From contig OX637362.1 of NCBI GenBank assembly GCA_951799405.1, positions 12,510,493 to 12,574,492 on the forward strand: 64,000 nt of DNA, given 5' to 3'. Numbering within the stretch: position 1 is the first letter of the stretch; each line of letters opens with the position of its first letter. The notes beneath the pieces are model-generated. The model was not told the origin of the DNA and made no database searches. It saw nothing but the letters and a program-made list of their open reading frames with translations. A program made the translations under genes and the position numbers. Shown piece after piece: positions 51,664 through 62,160 of the stretch. Source of the stretch: Agapetus fuscipes. Its lineage: Eukaryota; Arthropoda; Insecta; Trichoptera; Glossosomatidae.

Positions 51664-52225
51664 CGATCTTTTAGGCCATCAACTGGTTTGGACATATGGA
51701 GAGAATGAATGATGAAAGATTGACGAAGAAAGTATATGTTGCAACAATAGATGGATGTCGTGGTAGAGGAAGACCGAGAAAGATATGGATGGACCAAATT
51801 TCTGAGATTGCGAATGAATGGAATATCCAGAGTCATAATAAAAGGAGAGCTTGTATGTATGTGGAAGGTTGTCACTCTGGATGAAACGAAAAAACTATGT
51901 AAGGACAGAAGGAAATGGCGGTTGATCTGTAATGTTGGCGGCTAGTACTGGGGATTTTTTTACTTTAATTTTATATTCTGTATTTGTTCTGATGTGTACA
52001 CGTATTATACTTTGTGATTTAAAAATGTAACTTGTTGTATTTGTTCTTTGACTTATATGTAGTTTGGTATGTGGTTGACCCCACATGCTGTAAAAAATGG
52101 TTCACTTTGCCAATGTAACCCCTGTTTCAGGGAAGGTCGGCATAAGTTGTAAGGTTTATTTTCATTTGAGATTTGGATTTGAATTTGTAAGTACACATTC
52201 AGCATATTAAGGGCAAACTTACGCG
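51664..52225 (+). mobile_element. RTE-like R2 fragment plus family A 3' UTR, longest R2 coding piece
   Basis: Plus strand: NWFGHMERMNDERLTKKVY, then GRGRPRKIWMDQISEIANEW, SHNKRRACM, frameshift, LDETKKLCKDRRKWRLIC and NVGG stop at about 51944. An AT spacer of about 95 bp, then family A from TTGACTTATATGTAG to GTAAGTACACATTCAGC (tail lost). Together with 32.9 and 49.1 kb this defines R2. Confidence 0.75.
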
Positions 52226-52419
52226 TGGTAAAAACATGGCGGCACACGCAGACATCCACCGATTAATGCACTTTCACTCGACCCGTGTAAACGGCGTGTA
52301 TGCAAGGACGCGCAAAAGGGCTGACAACTGCCGCGTCAGGCATATTAATATATTGAATTATAATATCTGTGGAATAGAAACTATTTTAACGAAAATCGAT
52401 ACTTTATCCGTCTTTTTTC

Positions 52420-52665
52420 ATCATCATCATCATCATTGGCACGACAACCCGGGGTGGGTCTTGGCCTCCCTCAGCAACCGCTGCCAGCGCTGTCTATCCA
52501 ACGTCTTCCTCCTCCAGTCCCACATTCCCACTGCACGGCAATCCGCCACCACTCCATCCAGCCATCTTGAACGTGGTCTTTCCACTTTCCGGCGTCCCTC
52601 CGGGTTTGTCATCACAATCGTCTTCTCCAGGCTCCGATGGTCCATTCGCTGAATGTGCCCCAGTC
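52420..52665 (-). pseudogene. LINE C-terminal fragment with (ATG)n tail
   Basis: Minus strand: MDHRSLEKTIVMTNPEG, RRKVERPRSRWLDGVV, MWDWRRKTLDRQRWQRLLRE, AKTHPGL and stop, followed by (ATG)n (52418-52434). It is the basic 'GRPR.RWLDGV...W' tail of RTE-like reverse transcriptases, distinct from R1-R3. Confidence 0.65.
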
Positions 52666-52799
52666 AATGCAGTATGATGATCTTTATTGAGCGGACCACA
52701 TCAGCATCTTGATAAAGCTTATACAATTCGGAGTTATATCTTCCGGGGTATAACACGTAAATATACTTAACCGCAAATCATCCTTAGTAAGAAAGCTTT

Positions 52800-53195
52800 T
52801 TGCTTATGCTCTTTGCTGGGTTGAAAAATTCATAAACCTGTACCAAAAAGCGATCATCAAAAGATCGTTAAAATTACAGCCGATAGCTCATTTGGTAGAA
52901 TGCTTGCATTCTATGCTGATAGCAAAGGTTCGATCCCCACCAAAGGTGTCAGAAAGTATTTCCCGTTTCAATGTTTATTTCAAACCTTAATTCCGGCAAA
53001 TTTTACTCAGCCTTCACAATAAATGAGAACCAGCCTTCTCGGAAGCTGAAAAACCCCCACTTCAACTAAAAAGGTTGATGTGAGGCCGATCTCCTTGCCC
53101 GTAAAATAAAAAGGCCCCAAATCGCCCCATGCAACCCCTTTAGAGATAGCGCAGGCAAGAAGTTACACTTCATGTGTAGCTTAGTTTCGTTTTTG
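52800..53195 (+). mobile_element. SINE B remnant followed by full SINE F
   Basis: B piece GGGTTGAAAAATTCATAAACC at 52810-52835. F from CCGATAGCTCATTTGGTAG with GGTTCGATCCCCACC to AGTTACACTTCATGTGTAGC. Confidence 0.65.
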
Positions 53196-53394
53196 CATCG
53201 ATATTATGTACCAGTATCAATATATTCAGCTTGTTTCTTCTCCATGAATATTATAACTCAATGTATTAGTATAATCTCGAGGTCTTAATGAATTACACGC
53301 ATTATTAGTATGATGTGCAAAACTCATTGTCGGGAAGAAGAGGTGAGCGTACCATGACTTGGATAATGGGTCCACTCAAATCTCAATTGATTGT

Positions 53395-54090
53395 TTCCGC
53401 GTCTTTTACGATGTTATTCACACACAACAAACCCATGGCTCAACCCCCACACAAACGATGATCCCCTACTAAAAAGCGATGATCCATATATCATCTTCAG
53501 TTCAGCCGGCTTCAATCTGTGCTGAACTCTGCAGCAAGACTCATATTCGGGATGTCTAAATTTAACCATATTACTCCGTTGTTGAAAAAACTGCGTTTGC
53601 TTCGTTTTCCGGAGAGGGTGGTCTACCGTGTTTGTCTGATGGTTTACAAAGCTGTCGATGGTACGGCTCCTTGATACTTGTCTGACATGTTCTCACGTGT
53701 TGAGATAGATTTGAGACGCCAAACTCTCAGATCTGCGGAGTGTGGGGTGGTTGACTTAGTCCAGCTGTCACGTCAGACACGCAATAATTTTGGGGACCGT
53801 GCTTTCCGGTTTGCGGGCCCAATGGAGTGGAAAAAACTACCACCTAATGTGAGGAAGGCAGAAACTGTTGGTGTCTTTAAAGGAGCACTAAGGATGCATC
53901 TTTACAAAAAATCTTATCCGTGATTTGAGAGGACCCTTGAGGTGTGACACACACAAAAACGGCGCTCTTTTATTATGTGTACCTTATAAATAAATTATCC
54001 TTGTATATATTATATATCTTTGCATCGAATGTGTTGTGAATAACCTTGATTATAATTAACTTAAGCCACTTGAAGACTTTTGTTTTTGTT
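53395..54090. repeat. Family G copy interrupted by an L2/CR1-like LINE
   Basis: TTATTCACACACAACAAACCC on the left and TGTGTTGTGAATAACCTTG at about 54030 on the right match the continuous copy at 16.36-16.54 kb. Confidence 0.5.
53501..53923 (+). pseudogene. L2/CR1-like LINE C-terminal fragment
   Basis: One frame encodes FSRLQSVLNSAARLIFGMSK, HITPLLKKLRLLRFPERVVY, LMVYKAVDGTAP, an in-frame TGA (53672-53674), then YLSDMFSRVEIDLRRQTLRS, NNFGDRAFRFAGPMEWKKLP and MHLYKKSYP stop. Pattern as for L2/CR1 C-termini. It has one nonsense change over 140 codons, so it is fairly recent. Its 3' UTR (53924-54005) carries CCTTGAGGTGTGACACACAC and AAATAAATTATCC, the same tail as SINE B. Confidence 0.75.
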
Positions 54091-54119
54091 TGAGACATTT
54101 TCATTTCTGTCCTTAGTTT

Positions 54120-54215
54120 TCCGGTCGATAGCTCAGTTGGTAGAGTGCTTGCATTCCATGCCGGGAGCTAGTGTATGAATCCCATCGAGGGTGTCAGAAA
54201 TGATTTCCCGATTTG
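54120..54215 (+). mobile_element. SINE family F, 5' part
   Basis: GGTCGATAGCTCAGTTGGTA and GAGCTAGTGTATGAATCCC, GTGTCAGAAATGATTTCCC. Truncated after about 95 bp. Confidence 0.65.
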
Positions 54216-54289
54216 TTGTTTCTTACAAAACCGTAATAAAACGAAATCGGTAGAAAGCCATTTATAATTATTTTTTATCGTATTTTTTT

Positions 54290-54395
54290 TACAAGTTCAA
54301 TAGGAAGAAACAAAGTTTTAATTCACTTTTATTTATTTATTTGCTCAAACTTTTTCGCCTAATAAGGCATCTTCAGGAGCATAATAAAACAAAAA
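54290..54395 (-). mobile_element. Penelope-like terminal fragment with hammerhead
   Basis: CAAAGTTTTAATTCACTTTTA flank, shared with 46.93 and 6.44 kb, then the ribozyme motif. Confidence 0.5.
54342..54381 (-). ncRNA. Hammerhead ribozyme motif
   Basis: Stem I TGCTC/GAGCA, core CTGAAGA, extra T, stem II GCCT/AGGC with loop TATT, GAAA, stem III AAA/GTT with one mismatch, cleavage-site T. The core is intact. Confidence 0.6.
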
Positions 54396-54439
54396 AATTA
54401 TAGATACAAAATTCATGGACATTGGAGACATGGACGTTG

Positions 54440-54637
54440 GAGTTCCTTGACTTATAGGTTGATATGCGGCTGACCACCCATGCTGTAAAAATGGTTCACT
54501 TTGCCAAAGTCACCCCTGTTTCAGGGAAGGACGGCAAGAGTTGCAGGGTGTATGTCCATTTGAGATTTGGTTTTTATGTTGTAGGTTCACATGAGGTACG
54601 TGCATATCTTTGCAACTTAGATTAGATTAGATGGACA
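54440..54637 (+). repeat. Family A2, internally deleted
   Basis: CCTTGACTTATAGGTTGATATG to GTAGGTTCACATGAGG, then a jump to ATATCTTTGCAACTTAGATT. Confidence 0.65.
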
Positions 54638-54639
54638 AA

Positions 54640-56100
54640 ATTTATAAAAATATAAGATTCAAAATGTTTTATTGTTAGGTCTATTTAATTATTGTTTGAC
54701 ATTTTTAATAAAATACAAATCAAGTTTCTTAGGTTATATGAAACAAATTAGTCCAATAGGCAAATACAATCACAAATGATGTTAAAAGTGGAAGTTACAG
54801 TCAAATAGGCACAGTTAAAAATTGAAAAATAAACCATGACATTTTTAATAATTTAAATAACCTTCAAGTCATGGAATCAATGGTCCAACAAGTAAAAGAG
54901 ATCATAAGGATGCATCGCTAGAAAATTTTGAATCGTAAAGAGTGTATCATAGAAAAGCATCGAAAGCTTTTATTTTTCTTGTTTTAATTTAGAAAATATA
55001 TTAATATAACATTCAACAGAAGTCACGCGGATGAAAAATAAAAGTTGGAGTTTAAAGTTCACCGAGAAAATAACTTGGCGTAGCCGTCACCTCGTGGCGC
55101 TGGCTCTACGATCAGCGTAGCACCATCAAATTACGAATCATGCCCCTTTCAAGAAAAAGATCTGGAGATAACTTGGATATAAGAGTAAATTATTGCGAGC
55201 GGTATGAACTTGGTTGTATGCGATCCTTAGTTTGTGTTGGCGTTGTGGCTGTTCTACACATCTCTACAAGTCATTGCAACGGTGATTTTAAAGGTCATAG
55301 CCCAAAAACCGAATGGAATTTTTCATTAATTGCTCACTGTATAACGTCTTTTTGGAAAGGAATAGTAGTCGATATTGTGCCTTAAATTATATGTTAGTAG
55401 AAAAATGGTTCACTTTTCCAGTTCCACCCTATTTCAGGGAAGGTAGGCAAAAGTTGCAGGGTTTATATTATTGCTATTTACTTGTTAAATATGTGTGTGC
55501 GTAGATGTAAATTGTAGGTGTTTGATATTTTGAACCTTATACTTCTCCTACTCTCTCGAATGGATATTTACAGGGGCGTCTCGTATGGTCTGGAACCTGC
55601 GAAATTAGGCCTTAGTCACAAATAAATGCAGGCTGCGGTTCTGTAAAGCATCAGTAACCCTTTGATACCCAAGCCGCGAAGCCGCCAATACATAAGTGAA
55701 AGTGTGAACCCTTTGTAATCGATTTGTTAAAAATAAATACTGTAAAATCAATTCAACTGCAATTTTATTATAAGTAAACTCGAAATAACTCATAACACTA
55801 TTATATAAAAATTGTGACATGACGAATCATGACCCTCTTAAAGACAAGTTATGGCAACTATACCGCAGTGTCAGTTGCAAGTGGGAAACAGTTGGACGTT
55901 AGCGTAGCGCTCGCATTTGTGGGTGTTTCAAGAAGGCTAAAGTTATTGTAACTTTATACTTTATCTCGAGATGAACGCAGTAAAGTTGGCTGATGTTAAA
56001 TGCAACTTTTCCTTATTACCGCCATAGCTTATAATACGTCTTCTCGTATTTCTAGTTGCTCCGCGACTTGTTATTTCATAAATTAACGGTTGATTTATAA
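54640..56100. other. Unassigned, with a family A scrap at 55400-55470
   Basis: AATGGTTCACTTTTCCAG to AGTTGCAGGGTTTAT at about 55402-55470 is a family A piece. 55080-55300 is moderately GC-rich with an 81-codon plus frame without recognisable motifs. Nothing else assigned. Confidence 0.35.
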
Positions 56101-56109
56101 AAGGCACTT

Positions 56110-56325
56110 AGTTGACACCTAAGTACTTGATTTTCTTATGTACATCAAAGGTGATTTCACATGAACAATGCTAGATCAATGCGTCTTATGAAAATTGAAA
56201 ATTGATTGTGACAATATGTAAAACAGCTTTAACATTATCTTGTTTTACGTTTTTTCTTACATCAGATTGTGTAGAATGTGATTCTTAAGACGATATACAT
56301 GACTCGCATAACATACCATTTGTAT
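56110..56325 (+). mobile_element. MITE family C, partial
   Basis: TCACATGAACAATG, CAATGCGTCTTATGAAAATTG and CAGATTGTGTAGAATGTG. Terminal repeats are degraded. Confidence 0.5.
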
Positions 56326-56586
56326 TTTTTTTTGTAGGTATTTGTTCATTAAACAAATTCCAGTTATTCATTAAACCCAGATAACAATATTTCGTAATAT
56401 TTCATAAGTTTTTGTTCATTTTGAAAGAATTCAAATAACTTGTATTATTTTTGTAAATACATAATGTGTAAATTATACTTTTTTATTTTTATTCTGACAG
56501 TAACAGATTTTAAAAATTAAGTAAACATGATGGACATTTAAAACCCAGAACACCGTTTTGGACTTATTTACTCTATGGGCTCTTTA

Positions 56587-56826
56587 GGGCCTGTTGCACC
56601 AACCTCCAATTAATATTTGATTGAAACATCAAATTTGATTGCTTAGTTCTGGTAAGGACCTCGGTTAAATATTTCTCGAAAGTTGGTAAAAATGTGATGG
56701 AATTTGAACAGGAAATATGATTCACATCAGCTGACTTACGTATATGCAATCAATTGTTTGATTTGAAAGGGAGAAATCACACTTAATTTTGATTTTCGTC
56801 TGATTGGAGTTTGGTGCAACAGGCCC
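56587..56826. mobile_element. MITE family H, intact copy (240 bp)
   Basis: Ends GGGCCTGTTGCACCAACCTCC and GGAGTTTGGTGCAACAGGCCC form a TIR of about 21 bp with one or two mismatches. TTTA on both sides (56583-56586, 56827-56830), compatible with a TTA target as seen at 19.72-20.51 kb. Such GG-ended TIRs with TTA targets suit PIF/Harbinger. Confidence 0.75.
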
Positions 56827-56829
56827 TTT

Positions 56830-57390
56830 AGGTAAACATTCTTTTCAATATAATTTATTCTATTAAACGTTATAGAAGTATTGAAAACTCTAAAAACATC
56901 ACTGTTTTATTTTGACAATTATATTAGATTAGATTAGATTAGATATTAATTTTAAATAACTTAAATTTAAAAAGATTAACACTAATTATATTTTAATTTT
57001 ATTTTGATGAATAATTACAAACGCTCTCGATTAATACGATATTTTATAAGAGTTTTCAATAGTTCTACAAACTTTAAAATAATTCAATGTAATTTTAACA
57101 AATATATTTCCATAGAGCTTATCAGTCTGTGAGATATTTAGTTATGATGGCTATTTAAACAGCGTCTGTATCTAAGGACAAACATCTGAAATCACGGAGT
57201 CCAGCTTAGAGATGGTCCTGTTGTTGTTTATGGAAACGGAAACGGTCCGACTTGAAAGTTTGTGTAGGAAGGGACGCCCCTTCCCTTCCCTCTTGCCGTA
57301 TAAAACATCCCTAGCGCTTGTACCGACACCAAACAAATAATATTATTATTCCCATCACTATGATTCTGAGAAATACTTGGTAGGTTTGAG
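56830..57390. other. AT-rich stretch
   Basis: (TTAGA)n at 56925-56945 may be a stray family A tail. Otherwise nothing is recognised. Confidence 0.3.
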
Positions 57391-57540
57391 CGGAGAGTAA
57401 CGCAACTATGCAACACATATAGTGTAACTTCTTGCCGTGTTATTTTCGAAGAGTTTCGCACGTGGCGAGTGGAAACTATTTGTTTTTAAAGGTAAATGAG
57501 CCGGCCTTACGCCAACCACTTCAGTTGAAGTAGAGGTTTG
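57390..57540 (-). mobile_element. SINE family F, 3' part
   Basis: GCAACACATATAGTGTAACTT, GTGGCGAGTGG, CCAACCACTTCAGTTGAAG, cut by family C sequence at 57540. Confidence 0.6.
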
Positions 57541-57830
57541 CAATGACCAATGTTTGTATGTGTAGGTACTGGACCAATCTGCCTTATGAAAACTGAAAAT
57601 TGTTTTTTGAAAATTTTAAAAACAACTCTCGCATTTACGTGTTTTTGTAGCTCAAATTTTGTAGAATTCGATTCTTGAGACATTTCATTTAAAAATCATC
57701 GTTTACAAAACTGTTAGATAAGTCAAACAAGCACTGGGAGTACGAAATTGGTCCAGTATACATACAAACATTGCTCATGTGAAATTACCTCTGATGAACA
57801 TAAGGCAAAAAAGCACTAAGAGGACAAATT
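57541..57830. mobile_element. Two partial MITE C copies in opposite orientation
   Basis: 57541-57735 runs from ATGACCAATGTTTGTATGTG to GTCAAACAAGCACTGGGAG. 57745-57825 reads the opposite way (AACATTGCTCATGTGAAATT, AAAAAAGCACTAAGAGG). The second may have inserted into or recombined with the first. Confidence 0.5.
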
Positions 57831-57854
57831 ATGCATGCAAAACTCCTTTCAGTT

Positions 57855-58105
57855 TAATCTAATCTAACCGAATCTAAGTTACAGAGATATATTGTAACAT
57901 TAGGGATTCATATTATATGCATTATCATAAGTAGACACGTATAAATTTGCGCTTGCACATGCCGCATGCGAGCCTAAGACATTAAAATCCAAATCTCAAA
58001 TGAACAACCACCCTTCAACTCTTGCCGAATTTTCCTGAAACAGGGGTGACACTGGCAAAGTGAATGGGTGATCAGCCGCATACCAACCTATAAATTCAGG
58101 AACAT
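57855..58105 (-). repeat. Family A2, full length
   Basis: TAATCTAATCTAACCGAATC to CATACCAACCTATAAATTC. Confidence 0.7.
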
Positions 58106-58109
58106 TATT

Positions 58110-59150
58110 TACAAATAATAATCAGTATAAGTGCATTTAGAATAAAAACCTTTTCAAAAATGCCCTCTAATTTGCTGTCAAAATAAAATAACAAATTTCT
58201 CACGATGAAAAATGATCACCCCTCAAGTCTTTCATCGTCCACGTATATACCTCCCGAGCAGGCGAGCTTTTATCGTCACCCAGTTTGTCCCCTGCTTCCA
58301 GATCACGCGCTGGCGGAGCTTCCAACCAGCGGGCTTAGCTTCTAATCTGGTGTTTAAACTTGTCGGCACGTCTTTCTTCCGAGATCAACAACTTTGAGGT
58401 GAAAAATGAGAAAACAAAGAAAAAAAACAGCAAACTGGGAAGTTTGGTAAACCGGCTGGACGAAGTTTACCGAGTTACCGCGAGGCGGAACTATTGAGCT
58501 TTTGAATAATAAATAGTTTTTTTTGAGCTTTCGGAGCTTTACGGCCTTGAAAGTTTTTTGTTTGTTTGCTAAGTCGATGGAACGTGTATTAGCTCTGATG
58601 CCGGAAAACATGATATGATTTTGTTATGTATTCTGTTGGGTGACTGAAAGGACAAAAACAATTGAAACTCTTTTTGAAAATAATATTTTAAAAATTTATT
58701 GTTGTAGCATTGTGAGTTAGTTTGTGTATTAATAAACATGGCTTATTTTACAGGCATTTTTGATACGAACTTACTTATTGAAAAAAAAAAAACTATTAAA
58801 AACACACTAATATAAATTGTACTATTACGATCGTAATCATGACTAATAGTTGTTACTAAAAATAAATAGTAAAAAAAGTATAATTCTTTGTGATGATACA
58901 TTCACAGCTTCTCTTAATTTCTCATTTTTCTTAATAAATTACAGATCAACCTAATTTTTTTATAGAGAAAGTGCGAAAATTATTTTATTTTGTCTTTTGT
59001 GTAAGCTTTGTAAAAAATAAATGATATCCTGGAAGTTGAACCTTACATATTGTTTAGAAACTGACTCATAAACCATTCTTACCTTAAGTAAAATCTTCAG
59101 TAATATCATTAATGTTATTCGGCTTAATTAATTAAAAATTTGACATTGTC
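58110..59150. other. Unassigned stretch
   Basis: 58210-58400 is moderately GC-rich. An 85-codon minus frame (58354-58611) shows no known motif. The remainder is AT-rich. Confidence 0.3.
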
Positions 59151-59189
59151 AAGTCATTATATGTGAATATTGAAACAATGTATTCTTAC

Positions 59190-59500
59190 AGATTTGGGTG
59201 CAGTAATTACCCAAGCATTCAGCGTGAAATTCACTCCCAACGTACATGAAATGCTGTCCATCGAAACTTCCGCGGTCGCCACCGCTGCGCAGCCGTTCAT
59301 CACGCGGCGGCCGCCGGACGCGGACTGAATTAACGGAGTGAATTCGGTCAAATATAAACCGCGGCCCGTTTCCTGGCTTTCGTGCGTTTCCGGACGAGGT
59401 TGGATTCACCCGAGCGCGCCCGGCTAGGAGCTCGTTGTATCGGCGGTGACTTGTGAAATTGTTGCACACTCGGTGCTTGTGCATTGTGGTTACAGATTAT
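59190..59500 (+). promoter_or_regulatory. CpG-rich island, candidate promoter or exon
   Basis: This is the most GC- and CpG-rich interval of the window (CACGCGGCGGCCGCCGGACG). On + it holds TATAAA at about 59352 within AAATATAAACCGCGG. It is preceded by a splice-acceptor-like TTCTTACAG (59185-59193) and a 46-codon open stretch to a TGA at about 59328 (TQAFSVKFTPNVHEMLSIET is part). The minus strand is also open (59149-59484). I recognise no protein family, so coding status is unknown. Confidence 0.3.
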
Positions 59501-59574
59501 TAACAGTGTTGTGCTACATATTATGACGTTGGTGCAACTTGGATGTCACACAAAGAAGTACATAATATAACATT

Positions 59575-59860
59575 GGATCGATCCGTAGTCTCAAAGTTAC
59601 GCTTCGGACTCGTTAATGGAAATTTTTGGGCTCAAATCCTGTCGGAGCACAACAAAATATAACACTTATATTTTTAAATATGCTGGGTTGAAAAATTCAT
59701 ACCTTACCAAAAACCTGTCACCAAAGGTTCATCCAGCTTTACAGCTATTGGATATTACTTGAGAATTGGCGTTTTCTTTAGCAACAACCAAGCTTGCAGA
59801 AGGAACTTGAGGTTTGATTGACACAAAAATAGCGCTAACCAAATAAATCATCCTAATAAA
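59575..59860 (+). mobile_element. SINE family B, diverged, without 5S head
   Basis: GATCCGTAGTCTCAAAG, GGCTCAAATCCTGTCGG (weak B box), body, tail GAACTTGAGGTTTGATTGAC to AACCAAATAAATCATCC. Confidence 0.6.
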
Positions 59861-59864
59861 ACAA

Positions 59865-60370
59865 CAATTAAACAACATTATTATTATTATATTTTTAAAA
59901 ACATAATTTAAAAAAATCTTCGTGATTTCTTTAAGATTATTGTTCAAAATGAAAGGTAATTTCAATGGTGTGATGCTGCCAATATTTTTTAAATGAATTA
60001 AAATCTAGAAAAATTTAACTTTCATCCAAATCATTTAAGGTATTAAATTATTTTGTGTTTTTTTAAACTGAGTGATCCTCTGTTTGTTATTGATAAACAA
60101 AAGTACCAAAATATTTCTGTGATTCAAATTATAGATTAATACACTGTTGGTTAATTTGTACATCCAAACATGTAAAGTGGCAAGTGAGTGAGTGAGCTTA
60201 CATAGGTATTCTGCGTACCTGAATTCCAAAAGCTCTCGCGTCGGAATTAATTGTAGCGGGGCTGTTAATTAATGTTTTGGCTAGTAGGCCCTCCGGCAAA
60301 GAAAGCCCAGCACAGCGAAGGCCATTAATCAAGAGGTCAGTGGTACTGCGGCCCGGCGGAGAGGGGACGA
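59865..60370. other. Unique stretch, GC-richer at 60230-60370
   Basis: 60240-60330 has three homeodomain-type words (two TAATTA, one ATTAATC) in a GC-rich context. No coding motif. Confidence 0.3.
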
Positions 60371-60374
60371 CTCC

Positions 60375-60986
60375 TCGCTCCCCCAGTTCATGTTTGCCGT
60401 ATAGACCAATTTTGTCAAATATGAACTTTTAATGCAATTGTCTTAAGAATCAAATTCTAAACAATCTGAGCTAAGAAAAATACGTTATTGTCTTCAAATG
60501 TGCGAGCTATTCAACATTTTCATAAACGATTTTCTGTGTTCGAAATTTTATTTCAGTTCTCGAGTGCCGTATATCCACTTATCGCTCAAAGCGCATGCGC
60601 GAATGCGTCATCTACAATTGTAAGCCAATCACAAACGTGCTTGGGTACATTTTTGAATGTTATATGTATTTTGGCGCTTATGCCAAACACGCACTAAAAG
60701 ATTGTCGCTAGCGTCCGGTCAAAGTCCGATATTTTGCCGCATCTCCACTTTACGTAATTTTCGTTGCGCATCTTTGGCGTATATCCATTTTAAAACGATT
60801 TTTTTTAGTATTAAACTAAAAATTATAATGATTTCTATGGATTATAATAATGCCAGACCTGCAGTACTTTCGGTAAAATAGGTAATTGAATTACGATTTT
60901 GTTAATTACAATAACAAAACACAAATTTCATTGCTCCTGTACAATTTGCTTAATGATCTATACGGCAAACAAGAACTAAGGCAGCG
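60375..60986. mobile_element. Long family C-related element (612 bp)
   Basis: Ends TCGCTCCCCCAGTTCATGTT and AACAAGAACTAAGGCAGCG with inner CGTATAGACCA and TGATCTATACG, as in 17.5 kb. The interior at about 60495-60890 is not present in the short copies, so it is either a longer relative or a short copy with an insertion. Confidence 0.55.
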
Positions 60987-61111
60987 TACTTTACCCCGAG
61001 TGCCGAGCTCTTTTAAATCTTAACAAAAGTGTTTACTCCTTAACAGAAGATGAACAGAAACTAAAACAGCGACTTAAATAAGCGTTTAGATTTTCATAGA
61101 TTTTTTGTTAA

Positions 61112-61156
61112 ACGCTACTGTAACTGTAACTCTGTTGTAATTCCGGTAGGGGTACA
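61112..61156 (-). mobile_element. RTE-like R1 3' tip
   Basis: (CTGTAA)n then CTCTGTTGTAATTCCGGTAG and GGGGTA, the last 25 bp of the R1 3' UTR plus tail. Confidence 0.5.
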
Positions 61157-61178
61157 GTTGAGTTTAATTTTAAGGGGC

Positions 61179-61397
61179 TCTAATCTAATCTAATCTAATA
61201 TATGGAATATTAGGGGATTTACACTATATGCATTCTCACAAGCAGACACGAACAAGCGTTGCATTGCTCTCGCTTGCACATACCGCATGTGAACCTACAA
61301 CATAAAAACCCAAATCTCAAATGAGCTCTTGTCAATTTTCCCTGAAACAGTGGTGAAAGAGCCGCATACCAACCTATAAATAAGTCAAGGAATCAAG
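61179..61397 (-). repeat. Family A2, with deletions
   Basis: (TAATC)n, TCACAAGCAGACACG, CGCATGTGAACCTACAAC, then a jump from CCTGAAACAGTGGTGA to GAGCCGCATACCAACC. Confidence 0.65.
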
Positions 61398-61399
61398 TA

Positions 61400-61855
61400 T
61401 GAAGTTTTTCTTGAATCACAAAAAAAAACGTGTTTTTAATTTTCTTAAATTTTAGCTGCATTTTTTCACTGAATTTTCTTCTAGAAAGATTTTTGTCCAT
61501 CGTGTTGATTAATTTATTCAATCGGATTTTTATCAGAATATGAATTTCCTCAAGACACGATGCCAATATTGGAGGGCGAAAAAAAAAATATTTCAGCTGT
61601 CGAACAGAGAAGAAATAAGAGAGATCGCATATTTTAGGGGAGATTTTTTAATAATTGTAAATTTATCGGAAGGGCTTGCAACATCTGTCACCGGTTGGCG
61701 GGTCGCAGATACTTCAGAGGAATATTTTGATTTATTTGCTAGAAAAAGTTGTTCATATTACAGATTTCGTGAGCATTCGGGATTCACACTTACTATGGAA
61801 AATATTTATATGGTCGATTCATATAAAAGCCCTAAGTGCCATTGTGGTCTGTAAT
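61400..61855. other. Unassigned stretch with a 104-codon plus frame
   Basis: The frame at 61540-61854 contains ANY-type cysteines near its end (KCHCGL) but no family signature I know. It lacks flanking evidence for transcription. Left unassigned. Confidence 0.25.
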
Positions 61856-62160
61856 CTGTCCGGTTGATAGCTCATTTGGTAGAGTGCTTGCACTCCATGC
61901 CGTGAGCTCGGGTTCGAATCCACTGAGGGTGTCAGAAATGATTTTCCGTTTCGGTGTTTATTCAAATCCCAAAATGAAATACCGGCAAGATTTACTGAGC
62001 CTTCACAAGATATTAGTACTCTCCCTCCCACTTCAGCTAAAGTGGTTGGTGTAAGGCCGGCCTCCTTAGCTGAAAAAATAAATAGATTCAACTCGCCACG
62101 TGCGACCCCTTTGGCGATAACGCGGCAATAAGTTACGCTATACGTGAAGCTTAGTTGCGT
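61855..62160 (+). mobile_element. SINE family F, full length
   Basis: GGTTGATAGCTCATTTGGTAG, GGGTTCGAATCCACTG (B box matches consensus), GTGTCAGAAATGATTTTCC, AGTGGTTGGTGTAAGG, ending TGAAGCTTAGTTGCGTGG. Best F copy. Confidence 0.75.

Noticed and set aside
54121..54195. Possible genuine tRNA gene
   Set aside because: A-box and B-box words are present, but no acceptor stem pairs and the sequence continues into the SINE F body shared with many copies.
61540..61854. 104-codon plus frame as a host gene
   Set aside because: No recognisable domain, splice or promoter evidence. The end runs into SINE F.
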